This document shows, piece by piece, positions 1 to 9,940 of a DNA stretch of 64,000 nucleotides. A model generated the notes under the pieces. The model did no database searches. It was not told the origin of the DNA and saw only the letters and a list, made by a program, of their open reading frames with translations. The translations under genes and the position numbers were made by a program. Each line of letters starts with the position of its first letter. Positions within the stretch are counted from its first letter, which is position 1. Location of the stretch: the NCBI GenBank assembly GCA_037178675.1, contig JAYMGJ010000105.1, positions 62,001 through 126,000 of the forward strand, in the 5' to 3' direction. This stretch comes from Scleroderma bovista. Its lineage: Eukaryota > Basidiomycota > Agaricomycetes > Boletales > Sclerodermataceae.

Positions 1-2188
1 TAGTACTGTCGGAGGCGACTAAGTAGAGAAGCGTTAGGGTCATTAGGAAGAGAGTTTGTCTTATGATCCAACCTGTAGAAGGACCGGCAACCGACTCTGT
101 GGGGGTTTGAACCTGGGAGTCTCCAGCGGCGGAGGCGATCTCTAGGTTCCTAAAGATGTCGTCGAAGTCATTCAAGATGTTATTAGTCATAAGGTTCTGG
201 GGAACGGGGTCGGTGGGTGCGCGGCCAGGGGCGTCAGCGTGGAAATCGCGTGATTGATTCTTGTAGAAGGTGCGGCGTCCTCCGCGACCGTTAGGTCCGT
301 TCTGACCTCCATTGTGCCCTCCGTTTCGTCTGTTGTGTGGGTAGGGTTCATGGCGACGGCCCTTCTCGCGGGGCGGACCAGAGTTAGCACGCTCTGAGGC
401 AGTGTGAGTGCGGTGAGTAGTTCTCGATTTCGGGTGCTTACGGGTCATAGTGTCCGCTGCGAAGCGGTCAAATATGACTCTGGTAAGGTACTGAGATTGT
501 CCTCCACCACGCCGGTTCCTCTTCTTTGCATGTTCGGTTTTTGCGAGCCCGAAAGCGGGAGGCAGAGGGTACCGCTGGTAAGGGTCGGGGTCTTCAGCGT
601 GCAAGACGCAGAAGTTGACATATCCGGGTGGGACTATGTCGTGTCTGATATCAAAGGAACCATCGCGGATGGCGGCAGCGGTAGCGCGGAATCGCTCGAG
701 GTCAAGAGGAGTGAAGTTCATGGGTGGTCGTGGATGATTAGCAGAGGGGTGTCTCGTCCGCCTTTTATGCATTTTCTTGCGTCGGGTTTTAGTTTCAGGG
801 GAGGCGTTGGAGCCCGAGGGATGGAGGCGGGCTGCGCCATCCGTTGGCATCGCTGAGTTCCCTAGGTTCAGCAGGACCTGATTGATTATGTCGAGCGCCA
901 CTTGACGACAGGTGGATCCATCGTCCGCGGACATTGAGAACAATGGTAGGTCCTGCAAAGGGCTTGTGCGGGTCGGCAGATCGTTGGCGGTCGCGATGTT
1001 GAGTGCCTCAAGGTACTGGGAGAATGCCTCGAGGTTGGTCACTTCGTGGTGAGGTAGCCAGACGGAGTCCCCGTTCGAGTACTCAACTAGGAATAGTGCA
1101 TCAAGCGCCTTTCCATGATGGTCAGTAATTCGTTTTACTGATAAGTTTTCTACCTTCCCTAGTCCGACGAGTTGTTGTAGCTGTCTACCTGGGAATCGCC
1201 GATCGTCGTTAGGGACGTGGATTCGAAGCAGGCTTGCATGAAATGCCGGGTGTATACCGCGCTGTTTCAGTTCGGCTGGTAGGTCTAATAGGAATGTGTT
1301 ATTCCGGTAGTCTTCAGTGATTTTGTATGGACCAATAAACTTTGGCGCTAGTTTCCGTGCGTGTCCTTTCGGAAGGGTGAGATTGGCGGTTGACAGGTAC
1401 ACCAGGTCACCTTTGACAAAGGGCACGTCTTGTCGTCTCCGGTTGGCCATGACTGTCTGTTTGACGCAGGCCGCTATGATTGAGTCGTGTGCTCGTAATA
1501 TAGTGTCTTTCATTCGTTGGGCAAAGACACGAACGCCAGGGAATTCTGAGTTTGTTTCCCAGATCATTGATCTCGGCGATCGTCCGTAGTTGAGCATGAA
1601 GGGTGTGAATCCAGTCGTCTCAGACCGGGCGGAGTTCATTGCAAACTCGATTGCTGGTAGTCTTGTTGCCCAGTCCTTCTGGTTTGAGGAGATGCATGAG
1701 CGGAGCATCTGAGTGATGGTACGGTTTGCTCGCTCGGTAATTCCGTCGGTCTGAGGGTGGAAGCTGGATGACATGCGGAGTTCGGAGTGGGTCAACTCAT
1801 TTAGTTTAGTCCAGAAAGTGCTAGTGAACAATGAGTCTCGATCACTAATAATATTCTGCGGCATTCCGTGGAGCTTGTATACTCTATCAAACATGACTTC
1901 TGCGATGTCTTTGGCTCGATAGGTTTGTTTCATTGGTACGAGGTGCACCATAACCATTAGGTAATCAATGATGACCAGGATCATATCAAAACTACCGTTC
2001 AAGGTCTTTGATTCCGGTAAGGGTCCGACGAAGTCAATTCCGATTGTTTCCCAGGGGTAGGAAGGGACGTCGAGAGTCTCTAGTAATCCGTAGCTAGGGT
2101 GGTTGCTTGGTTTCGACGTTTGACATATGGTACAGGATCTACAGAATGCCTCAACATCTGAATTTATCCCTTTCCACCAGACATTGTC
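1..2188 (-). CDS. Gypsy integrase core plus long C-terminal extension, open to the window edge
   Basis: Continuing in the same phase after TGA 2189, about 728 codons are open to position 1. The Cys-Cys half of the H2C2 finger (CRSCTICQT) comes first. The DDE core follows with Asp in IGIDFVGPLP, Asp in IISDRDSLF and Glu in QTDGITERANR. Next is a GPY/F-like module with KFIGPYKI, HPAFHASLLR and VEYSNGDSVWLP (about 1060-1300). From about position 1000 to 1 the frame stays open for over 300 codons of basic, Arg/His/Asn/Gly-rich sequence. Near the left edge is a hydrophobic stretch, IIRQTLFLMTLTLLYLVA. I do not recognise this extension. Confidence 0.85.
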
Positions 2189-4318
2189 TCAGAGGTAATT
2201 GGTAGTCTTACTGGGTCCAAGATGTGCTAGGATTGAGTGTGCATGTGAGATGATAATCTCACGTATGCGCCGATTTCCTAGGATGATGTCTGGGATACAT
2301 AGTGTTTGGCGTCCTTTGTCCTTTAGGTATACCAAGCCACTATTGACTTCGAAGTTCTTATAATTCTTAGGTTGTTTAACGATGTCTGAGAAGAACTTAT
2401 CCCGGTAGTATTGGTTCCGTATGTCCTCGCATATGTCTAATCCTGGCTCTGACATTGTGATCATATCAGGGAGTGTTGTATGTTCCTTATGTGGCGATGA
2501 CTCTGCACTGTCACTTTCGTCGTGACGGCTGTCTGGTGCCTGGGTATCCACTGGTTCGGTGGTGTCATCATTGGCAGGTGAGTTATGTAAATGCTCGGCA
2601 TTCCCGCCCTCCAGTGATCGTGCTGGCTCCCCAGGCAGCTTCAGGATCACTCGTTTCGCGTTTGGGAAGGCAGCTCGAGCGCCAGATTCCCTACGGGTTG
2701 TTGCTCCTAGGGAGATAGGTGACCCAGTGTACAGGGGCACCGTTACAAGGTTTAGTAGTAGTTCGGATGGCGAGTGTTCCTCTTCAGCACTGACAAACTC
2801 GCTTGAGGCCCTCACTGTGCCTTTCGGTTCGTCTGAATAGATACGACTCAGTGCATCGGCGAGAACGTTGGTCTTTCCTGGGACGTGCACTATTTCGAAG
2901 TCGAAATCAGCCAGGACTTCAAGCCATCGAGCCTGACGAGGTGACAACTTCCGTTGGGTACGAATCCACTCAAGTCCTTTGTGGTCAGTGAAGATGTGAA
3001 ACTTCGTGCCTTGTAGTAGGTGTTGGAATCGCTTCAGCGACTCAACAATGGCTAACAATTCTTGTTCATGTACAGGATAGTTTTGCTGCGCAGAATTGAA
3101 CTTTCCCGACCAAAATGCTACGATATTTCCATTCTCTAGGTCTTCCCCCTGCCACAGGACCCTGCTTCCACCTGTCAGACATGCATCACATGTAAGGTTG
3201 ATGGGTAAGTGTCCTGCTGAGTAGTCAATGGTCTTTCGGCTCACATCACGGTGTCGATGGACTAATTCTTTCACTAGATCGAAAGCTCGCTGCTCCGTAA
3301 AGGACCAACGCCATGATACGTTTGGTGCGGCCAACTTATGTAAGTGCCCAAGAGGGATTCTGACTCCTTCACACCCAGGTGCTAGGTACCCAACTGCACC
3401 AATAAATCCAGCAAGTAAGTCCTTATTTGTTGGGGTTTTCCAATTCACAATCTTATCTACTTTTTCAGGGTCCATGCGGATTCCTTTATGGTCAATGACG
3501 TGCCCGAGAATTCGTAGTTCATCCATGAAGAATTGTAGTTTGTGCTCACTTAGGTAAAACTTGTGTTTTCGCAAGGTATCAATCACAATCTTGATATGTT
3601 TGACATGATCCTCGGGGGTGTCAGAGTAGATCACAATGTCATCAAGGTAAACATCCATGAAGACACCAATGTGCGAAGCAAAAATATGGTTCATTAGGGA
3701 TTGGTATGTAGCACCAGCGTTGCAATCGCCGATCTGCATGACATGGCTGATCATTGTCCCATCAGGCGTGGTAAACAAAGTTTTAGGAACATCATCAGGG
3801 TGGACGCGTATTTGCTCGTATGCGTCCTTTCCATTGAGTAGCGTCCGGTAAGGGTGTGATACAACATTTTGGAGGATAGCCTCCATATCTGGCAATGGTG
3901 AAGCCAATTTCCTAGTGTTGGCATTGCGTTTGCGCGTGTCAATCACCGTCCTCAGTCGTAGTGTGCCATCTTTAGTAGCTTTCTTTAGCATTAACATGGG
4001 GATGGCATTGGTCCCACTACTGAATTCCCAACGTGCAGTCCGAATATAATCGTCACGCTTTGCATGCCAGAGGGGCTTCAGAGGCTCAGGGCACCGAGAC
4101 GGTCGCCATGAGTACACTTTATTCTCGTCTATTAATGGTATGACATGGTTGATGTCTCATAGAGGGGGTAGAGGCGTCTCAATGGCCTCTTTGCAAATGT
4201 CTTTGGCATATGCCTTCAACTCCCCCCGCAGCCTATCTTTCTCATCGGCTAGAATTTCTGCCGCCCGAGACTCTAATGCGATCGTTTGAGTCCCTTGAAT
4301 AGGCAATGAGGTGTTGCT
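2189..4318 (-). CDS. Gypsy reverse transcriptase, RNase H and integrase zinc-binding N-terminus
   Basis: From 4318 downward the pol frame reads through a linker, a TGA at 4157-4159, then RT. RT motifs include VYSWRPSRCPE at the entrance, RTLLNGKDAYEQIRVHPDD and the catalytic YLDDIVIYSD. The KDAYEQIRV segment corresponds to the first catalytic Asp region. RNase H follows with FTDHKGLEWI and the tail NVLADALSRI. The segment ends in the His-His part of the integrase H2C2 finger (REIIISHAHSILAHLG) and is then cut by TGA 2189-2191. Flanking residues on each side of the stops match the expected continuous polyprotein. Confidence 0.92.
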
Positions 4319-4801
4319 TCATACTGTTACTTGTGCCGGATTAAATCCCAGCAAGATCTTGTGCTGGAATAGGAATGGCATTCCAAGAATCAGGTCGTAG
4401 GAGTCCAGGTTGGCAACGTCAAGAGTCCGCCGTTCATGGATATGTTGATATGACAACTGGGGCGAGGTGGTCGCTTTCACCTTGCTGCGAGACCCCGAGA
4501 CAGCGAGCTGAAGGTTCAGAGGCTTGTCAAGGATGTCGAGTGGCAGTTGAAGTTGGTCGACGAGAGTGGTAGATGCAAAGTCGGATAGCGATCCAGAGTC
4601 GAGCAGGGCTCGACATGGCTTGTCATTGATATGTACAATAATTATGATCGGCTTTGGGAGTAGTCGAGTGAGTCCCTTCACTCGGGCAGCGCTGCGTTCA
4701 ATTGTATGGACTCCAAGGGGATGACTTGACTCCTCTTCTTCGTCAGGGCTCACGGCTGTGCAGAGCGCGAAGAGGCCTAGTTCTGTCCCTTCTTCAATCA
4801 T
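4319..4801 (-). CDS. Gypsy aspartic protease segment
   Basis: The segment holds a retropepsin-like active site, ALLDSGSLSDF, near residue 65, with a C-terminal hydrophobic strand LILGMPFLFQHK that matches the flap-distal ILGxPFL element of fungal Gypsy proteases. It would cleave the Gag-Pol polyprotein. It lies in the same phase as gag above and RT below and is separated from both only by TGA codons (4808-4810 and 4319-4321). The ATG at 4801 follows the gag stop by two codons and is probably just an internal Met. Confidence 0.85.
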   Translation of the reverse strand: MIEEGTELGLFALCTAVSPDEEEESSHPLGVHTIERSAARVKGLTRLLPKPIIIIVHINDKPCRALLDSGSLSDFASTTLVDQLQLPLDILDKPLNLQLAVSGSRSKVKATTSPQLSYQHIHERRTLDVANLDSYDLILGMPFLFQHKILLGFNPAQVTV

Positions 4802-4807
4802 GGCTAA

Positions 4808-6232
4808 TCAGGCTTTGGCGGCGGACATTCCTACCGAGTTGAGAAGCAGGTGTTGGTTGCCTCGTTTGTCCTTGGTCTGCCAACGCTTGGGACAGTTGCG
4901 TTCAATATGGTCAGTCCCTTCGCAGTTGAAGCATCTGCCTTCCTGCCGCAGGCGTCGCTTGCGCTCTTTATCGATCGTTTTGCCATTGTCACGCTGGGGC
5001 TTTGGGCTTGCCTGTTTGGGGTTCTGAGCAGTTGCGTGGGCACCAGTCATGGATGTAGTAGGTCGAGTAGCGGCCGTACTGAGTTGGCCGGTGCTCTGTT
5101 GCTGGTGACCGCGTTCACGTGACGATTGTGGTCTACGATGACGATCCTCATCGATGACGCGCTTTGCCTTCTCGTAGCGCACGCACTTGGATTCAAGGGT
5201 GATCACGGAGATGGTAGTCGAATCGTACCCATTCTTGGTGAGTTCTGCGCGCAAGTAAGGCTGACAACGTCTCCAAAATGCAAGGACGACATCGCGATCG
5301 CTGATGTCACCAACTGTGTCGGCGATCTCTTGGAGTTTCCTCAAGAAGTCCAACACAGATCGGCCATCCTGTCTGCAAGCGTCGAATTTATTGCGTTGTT
5401 GCATCCGGAAGTCGGCCGGGAATACATAATTGAATAGTCCTTCAAAGAAAGTGGTGAGTGTGTATCTTTTCTTTAGATCTAACACATCCCTTTCATAGAA
5501 ACGGTATGCCCGTCCATCAAGGTACTTGCCTGCAAGACGGGTGCTCTTCTTCCGATCCAGGCGAGCGCACTTAGCCCAGTCGCGCAACTCGCAGCACCAT
5601 TTCTTGAACAGTCCGACTTGGATTTCGCCACGGTAAGTGAATGGTGGGTCTTCTTTTAAGAATGACTGCTGATATTTCATCTTGTTCAGTTTAGCCCTGT
5701 AACGGCGCTTTTTCTCATGCTTCCGTGCCTTTGTTTGGTCTGAGTCGTTTGTGAAGACTGTAGAGGGTTCTTCCTCGAAGAAATCTGATCCGAATGAAGA
5801 GTCATCGCCCGAGGACGAGCTGTCAGACGTCATGCCATCACTAGAAGAGTCCGAGGACAGATCTGGTGCGATGGGCCTTCTGGGGGGTAAGTTATTCAGC
5901 CGCTCGCCTTGCCTGGTCGTAGTTGAACTTGACGAGCTATGGTCGTTTCCAGGATCGCCTCGCATTGCGCACAGCACCGTGCTTTCTCGCGGGAACACTG
6001 ACGAAGCTCGAGCAATCGAAGTCGCATCTCTCTGCAGTGTCCTTGTAGATTTGCGGATTCCTTTATTTCTGCCATCCATATTCTGTGACTTGACTGATGC
6101 TCTTTCCAGAATGCTGATCGCATTTCTGAGCGACTCAGTGCGTTCCTCTGATGTTCCTGGTTCGTACACATGGTTCACGACATCTGTCTCGATGATAACC
6201 TTGGGGACCGATCCCTTTTGTTCAGTAGTCAA
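4808..6232 (-). CDS. Gypsy gag, capsid and zinc-knuckle part
   Basis: This 474-residue open frame has an acidic Ser-rich stretch near residues 120-155. A central region resembles retrotransposon capsid, with aromatic and charged residues such as KWCCELRDWAKCARL, followed by a basic region. A CCHC zinc knuckle, CFNCEGTDHIERNC, sits near residues 440-455 and would bind the RNA genome. The frame's first codon is TTG, not ATG, so it is probably made by joining to the upstream gag ORF. It stops at TGA 4808-4810. The protease frame begins in the same phase two codons later, so gag and pol were once continuous here. Confidence 0.85.
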   Translation of the reverse strand: MTTEQKGSVPKVIIETDVVNHVYEPGTSEERTESLRNAISILERASVKSQNMDGRNKGIRKSTRTLQRDATSIARASSVFPRESTVLCAMRGDPGNDHSSSSSTTTRQGERLNNLPPRRPIAPDLSSDSSSDGMTSDSSSSGDDSSFGSDFFEEEPSTVFTNDSDQTKARKHEKKRRYRAKLNKMKYQQSFLKEDPPFTYRGEIQVGLFKKWCCELRDWAKCARLDRKKSTRLAGKYLDGRAYRFYERDVLDLKKRYTLTTFFEGLFNYVFPADFRMQQRNKFDACRQDGRSVLDFLRKLQEIADTVGDISDRDVVLAFWRRCQPYLRAELTKNGYDSTTISVITLESKCVRYEKAKRVIDEDRHRRPQSSRERGHQQQSTGQLSTAATRPTTSMTGAHATAQNPKQASPKPQRDNGKTIDKERKRRLRQEGRCFNCEGTDHIERNCPKRWQTKDKRGNQHLLLNSVGMSAAKA

Positions 6233-7029
6233 TCCTGACGGTCCAGGCCTCCAAGTTCGCGCCTGTTCCGTCGTTTTAACGAGTCGATAATTGCTTGTTG
6301 TTCGCGTATCAAGGCCTCGGCGCTGTCAAGCTGCTCGACCAGCCCGGCTTGTCTCAATTGCCTTATCACATCATCAGGTGTATTTCTTTCATCTGCGTTC
6401 GCAGTGTGAGAGCCTTGGATGCTCATGATTTCAGTTCGCGTGCCTATCGTAGCGCTAGGAGTGGGGGCCCACCACTTTTCCTTTTCATTCTTGGTAAGTC
6501 GTGGTTCATTATCAACGGAGACCAGCTGACTTGGCTTCATGCCTTTATTCACGAGGTGGTCATCTGTGGCATCTCGCATCCATGCAGGCCAACGGTTCTT
6601 ATCAAATATCACAGAGGTTCGTACTAACGATACAGTACTTGGCACGGGCGAACGTGGTTTGATGAAACCATTGCCATCATGTGCATTATTACCCTTTCCA
6701 GTGTCAACTGGGGGGTCTGGGGTACAGCCTTGCAGCTCGTTCCCTAGCTCGCAGACTGGCTGCTTGACTGCATTCTGCACGTCGTTCACACCAACCCCGG
6801 GGTTACCAAGGTCAGTGTGGCCTAATGGGGGGTCATTCCCGGTTGTCCTAACGAACCCATAGGGCTTGTGAGTTAATGGTGTGTTCGGCCTAGTAGGCAC
6901 ATCAAACTGGTAGTCTGGACCGCGGGTTATCCCTCCGAATTGGAGCGGGCTTTCCCAGTCTGGCTTGATTGCCCAAAAACGGCGACGAATCTCGTCGTTG
7001 ATGGCACTGGGGTTAAAAGGAGAAGACAT
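6229..7029 (-). CDS. Gypsy gag, N-terminal ORF
   Basis: This is the first ORF of the element. The first ATG in the open frame is at 7029 (start MSSPFNPS); the frame is open further upstream but without another ATG. The product is hydrophilic, has no recognised catalytic domain and ends in a short charged helix-like tail rich in Arg and Glu. Its TGA (6229-6231) overlaps the start of the next open frame, which lies in the -1 frame relative to it. The next frame is already open at least 70 nt upstream of this stop, so a -1 shift or a small indel would fuse the two ORFs. Position suggests it is the matrix-like or leader part of gag. Confidence 0.6.
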   Translation of the reverse strand: MSSPFNPSAINDEIRRRFWAIKPDWESPLQFGGITRGPDYQFDVPTRPNTPLTHKPYGFVRTTGNDPPLGHTDLGNPGVGVNDVQNAVKQPVCELGNELQGCTPDPPVDTGKGNNAHDGNGFIKPRSPVPSTVSLVRTSVIFDKNRWPAWMRDATDDHLVNKGMKPSQLVSVDNEPRLTKNEKEKWWAPTPSATIGTRTEIMSIQGSHTANADERNTPDDVIRQLRQAGLVEQLDSAEALIREQQAIIDSLKRRNRRELGGLDRQD

Positions 7030-7118
7030 CAGTAAACTTTGGACGAAGCTGCCTCGTACCTGGGTGATCAAGCCGAGTAACGAGTGGGCGACGTCACGGA
7101 CGTAGAACGGGTAACGGG

Positions 7119-7418
7119 TGTTTAGGAGGTTATAGAAGAAGCAGAGTTTTTCATGAGGAAGTTCAAAATATGTGACAGAAGTCGGAAGAGTTCAGCCACA
7201 CGGTAGTCTTTTCTTGTTAGAGGATTCCTTAGTTCGCTCAGGAAGAACTGGCCAAGAAACTCTGTAAGAGGTCGACTGGGGAATACATCGAATATTCTAC
7301 GTCCTTAAGTACTTTCTACGTGCAGCGGGAGAATAAACGAGTAACTAAAAAGGGAAGAACAAAGAAGCAAGAAAAGAGTAAGTAAATCCGAGGCGTTAAA
7401 ATTCGTAAGTTGTTACAA
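7119..7418 (-). repeat. Possible 5' LTR of the Gypsy element
   Basis: On the minus strand the segment starts TGTAACAACTT at 7418 and ends CTAAACA at 7119, giving TG...CA termini about 300 bp apart. It lies directly upstream of gag, with a leader of about 90 nt to the gag ATG at 7029. The partner LTR is outside the window, so the boundary cannot be proved by self-comparison. There is no obvious tRNA-complementary primer site after 7119; fungal elements that self-prime lack one, but that is only one explanation. Confidence 0.35.
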
Positions 7419-7670
7419 CTAGACAATCTATAGGGAGATGAAAAGAAAGAAAAGAGAAATCATAGCAAATATGACAGATGCTCAGGTAAATACAAATTTG
7501 GAGAGGAACAGTGGGATAAGAAGACAGGAAACTTTGACAACGAAGACAGCGCTTGAACTCGACCTTGACAAATGTGAGCAGCGAGACGAATTGAGTGAGT
7601 ATGCCACAGATGAGCCACCCGAGTCAAGAACCTATCGGACAGCATCAACGTTGCAGAAACGGCAGACATC

Positions 7671-7797
7671 CCTGCACGGAGCAGAAGGCACGAAATGAGA
7701 GCTCAGACACGCCATTTCCATGATCTTAGTTCATTTGACTCCAAGTAATGCGTCGGAAACGTGTCTGTCTCGTCACGTGCCTTCTGCTCCGTGCAGG
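7671..7797. repeat. Hairpin: 21-bp perfect inverted repeat with extended imperfect stem
   Basis: The 21 bases at 7671-7691 are the exact reverse complement of 7777-7797 (right arm begins GTGCCTTCTGCTCCGTGCAG). The inner arms also pair imperfectly (CAGACACGCCATTTCC against GGAAACGTGTCTG), leaving a loop of about 40 nt. It lies in the left terminal region of the DIRS-like element, where sequence left of the hairpin resembles inverted copies of sequence to its right. For example, about 7575-7625 read on the minus strand resembles 8046-8098. Confidence 0.85.
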
Positions 7798-7832
7798 CTA
7801 ATAAGGCAATAATAAGGCGTGTTCTTGCTCTT

Positions 7833-7912
7833 TGTTACTGTTAGTGCCGGCGAGGTCTTATTTGGCCTGAGCTTTGCGTAGTCGGCCGTATCCTTTATCT
7901 TTATTTCATTTC
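7833..7912 (+). repeat. Left copy of the DIRS-like terminal direct repeat
   Basis: About 80 bp starting TGTTACTGTTAGTGCCGGCG match 13516-13593 in the same orientation, with a few substitutions and small indels. It ends in CTTTATTTCATTTC, as does the right copy. A short motif within it, GCGTAGTCGGCCGTA, recurs at 7926-7940 and in diverged form near 8116-8130. Split direct repeats are typical of Ngaro- and PAT-type elements. Confidence 0.8.
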
Positions 7913-8311
7913 GTGTTCAGCCTTAGCGTAGTCGGCCGTAATCTTAGTTCATTTCATATCTTTGGGTCTTACCGTCACTCACTGTGATTTGTCGCTCTCG
8001 CAATGTGGGTGTGTCTGAGAAGGTTCTCATCCGGGTCACGCAAACATGGCACACTCGAGATCATTGCATCCGTCTCGCTACTCATATTTGGGCAGAGCTT
8101 ATGTAAACGTCGTTTGCGTAGTTGGCGGCCTACGTAAGACGAGGTACGAGAGCGACGTAGGATTGAGTCTATGCGTGAGAAGCGGAAGCGGAGTTATCTC
8201 TCCTTGCCTTCCGCTCCCTTCACCAGCAAGCAGTCTGTAGTACCGCTAGTAGTACTCTCACAACCACTTTCCTTGTGTTTTTCACATTCTTTTCTCAGTA
8301 CTCTGGACGAC

Positions 8312-9940
8312 ATGCCCAACATTGCTCAGAACCCGCATGAAGTGCCACCACCGAATTACGAACTAGATCGCTTTCTCCCAGCCCGGCAACCTCTGGTGGA
8401 CGATTTCCACATCTTGCACAAGGAAGCAGCACAAAGACTACTAGCGATATGGCAAGCTCAAAACGTCTTAGACAGACAGGAATGGAATGCTCAACAGGAA
8501 GCAAATGCGCAAGCAGAGCAACACGCCAGAGAGCAACAACAACATGAGGACGATGAACAGCTGAGACGCCAAGTAGAAGAACAAGAAATGGCTCTACAGG
8601 AAGAGAGGAAAAAGAATCGCAACAAGTTCCTTCCGTTTGCGGACACACAAATCTCCACGTCAACGCCTGTCCTTCCATCCCCTCTCGCCCTACGCAAACT
8701 CCGCAAAGGAGAATATTGCGAGCTATACTTTTTCATGAACAAGGGTCTCACGGATGCGCAGTCTTGCTCACCCTCAATGGACGATGAGGCGCTAGCTATC
8801 ACACAAGATGACCATGGGATGCATTCGTTCATTCCGGTAGCGGCAGCCAGAGCCAAACAATCAGTGATAGAGGACAAAGATCTCACATGGACGCAAATCA
8901 ATGAGGCAATGCACCGCATGCTGCAGGCCATGAAAGAGAATGGATGGGATCAAAAGTGGCTAGAATCACATTTAGGGTTTTGGATGGTGCTCGGAGCGCA
9001 CGAATGGAGGCATGACTCTGAGGAAACGTCCAAGAAGGCTCTGATAGTGTACCAGGCCACAGCGCGGAGACGATGGCACGACACGCTGGGAACGCAACAC
9101 TCGTTCAATCTCAAATATATCAATGAAGAATTGCTGAGCAAGATCCGAAGGGAGATCGCGCACAAAGTGCACAATTGGGCGATCAAACAAGCCAATGAGG
9201 TGGGTACTAAGATTTATCACGCATCCGCAACCCCAGAGTTCACTCACAAACTTGTCCGCCATACAACATCCACCACACCACATCATTCATCTTGGCTACA
9301 CGCCCCAATACCCTCAGACTGGGCCCGCTACACAGCAAACCTTGCACGCGGTACCCGGGTCCATAACACGACACCATGCACGGCTACCATGCCTCACCAT
9401 CTCATCCTTTTTTCTCTATACCCCGCTAATCACTTGATGGAATCATCTTCATAGGCAAATGAGAGGCTACTAGCGGCAGTGACGGCCCAACAGCGTCCAA
9501 CCTATTCGTCTCAAAAGGTCCCTCAACAGCAGCAGCGCCAACCTAGCTCTTCTAAACGCCCGGCTTCGCCAAATACAGACCACTTGGAGTCATCGCACAA
9601 ACGACCCAAATCCTTTCATCCACGAGACAAGACCAGCGGCGAGAACGAACCCCTACCAGCATGCGCGGTCTGTCTCAGCCGCGAAATGCACAGCGTCCCA
9701 GTCGTCGAATGCGATGCCAACAAGACATGGGACCACAAACATGACACGTTTGCCAAACGTGTCAATAGAACCCTCATTGGCAAGGCCTCGGGTCAACGGC
9801 TCTGCTCCCGATGGCAACGCAAAGACGGGTGCTCAGACAAACACTCGCACGCTCACCTCTGCTCAGGATGCGGGGCGGCATCACACGGCGCTCAGAGCTG
9901 CCCTCGAGCTCAGAAAAGCCAAGGCACTAACCCCATATAA
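8312..9940 (+). CDS. DIRS-like gag protein with coiled coil and C-terminal Cys/His motif
   Basis: The chosen start is the ATG at 8312 (MPNIAQNPHEV); the frame is open upstream but unlike protein. A Gln/Glu-rich coiled coil lies near residues 60-110. The central part has Trp-rich helices (DQKWLESHLGFWMVLGAHEW). At 9200-9454 the reading becomes His/Thr-rich and ends in TAG. Removing it as a 255-nt GT-AG intron joins QANE to ANERLLAAV in phase. The C-terminal part (to 9940) has ACAVCLS and then CSGCGAASHGAQSC, a zinc-binding pattern that probably contacts nucleic acid. The last 76 codons overlap the RT frame. Confidence 0.7.

Larger units (their letters stand above)
1..7418 (-). mobile_element. 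Ty3/Gypsy LTR retrotransposon, incomplete at left window edge
   Basis: Reading on the minus strand, the domain order is gag with CCHC zinc knuckle, aspartic protease, reverse transcriptase, RNase H, zinc-binding integrase N-terminus, integrase core and a long C-terminal tail. RT-RNase H before integrase is the Ty3/Gypsy order. The element carries four in-frame TGA stops and one frame change, so it is probably defective. The right end is proposed as a short LTR beginning at 7418; the 3' LTR would lie beyond position 1. No canonical TGG primer-binding site was found next to the proposed LTR end, so the exact right boundary is uncertain. Confidence 0.93.

Noticed and set aside
404..856. Plus-strand 150-residue ORF
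   Set aside because: It lies opposite the open Gypsy pol extension and shows no protein character of its own.
2189..4810. UGA read as an amino acid in the Gypsy pol frame
   Set aside because: The host genes here end in TGA as usual, and CGA-to-TGA decay of methylated CpG explains all four cases more simply.
5751..6290. Plus-strand 179-residue ORF
   Set aside because: Antisense shadow of the acidic gag region.
7100..7130. tRNA primer-binding site beside the Gypsy LTR
   Set aside because: No TGG-starting complement of a tRNA 3' end was seen after the proposed LTR end.
8171..8311. Start of the DIRS-like gag at 8171
   Set aside because: The first 47 residues are hydrophobic Ser/Leu-rich text unlike the rest; the ATG at 8312 opens the convincing part.
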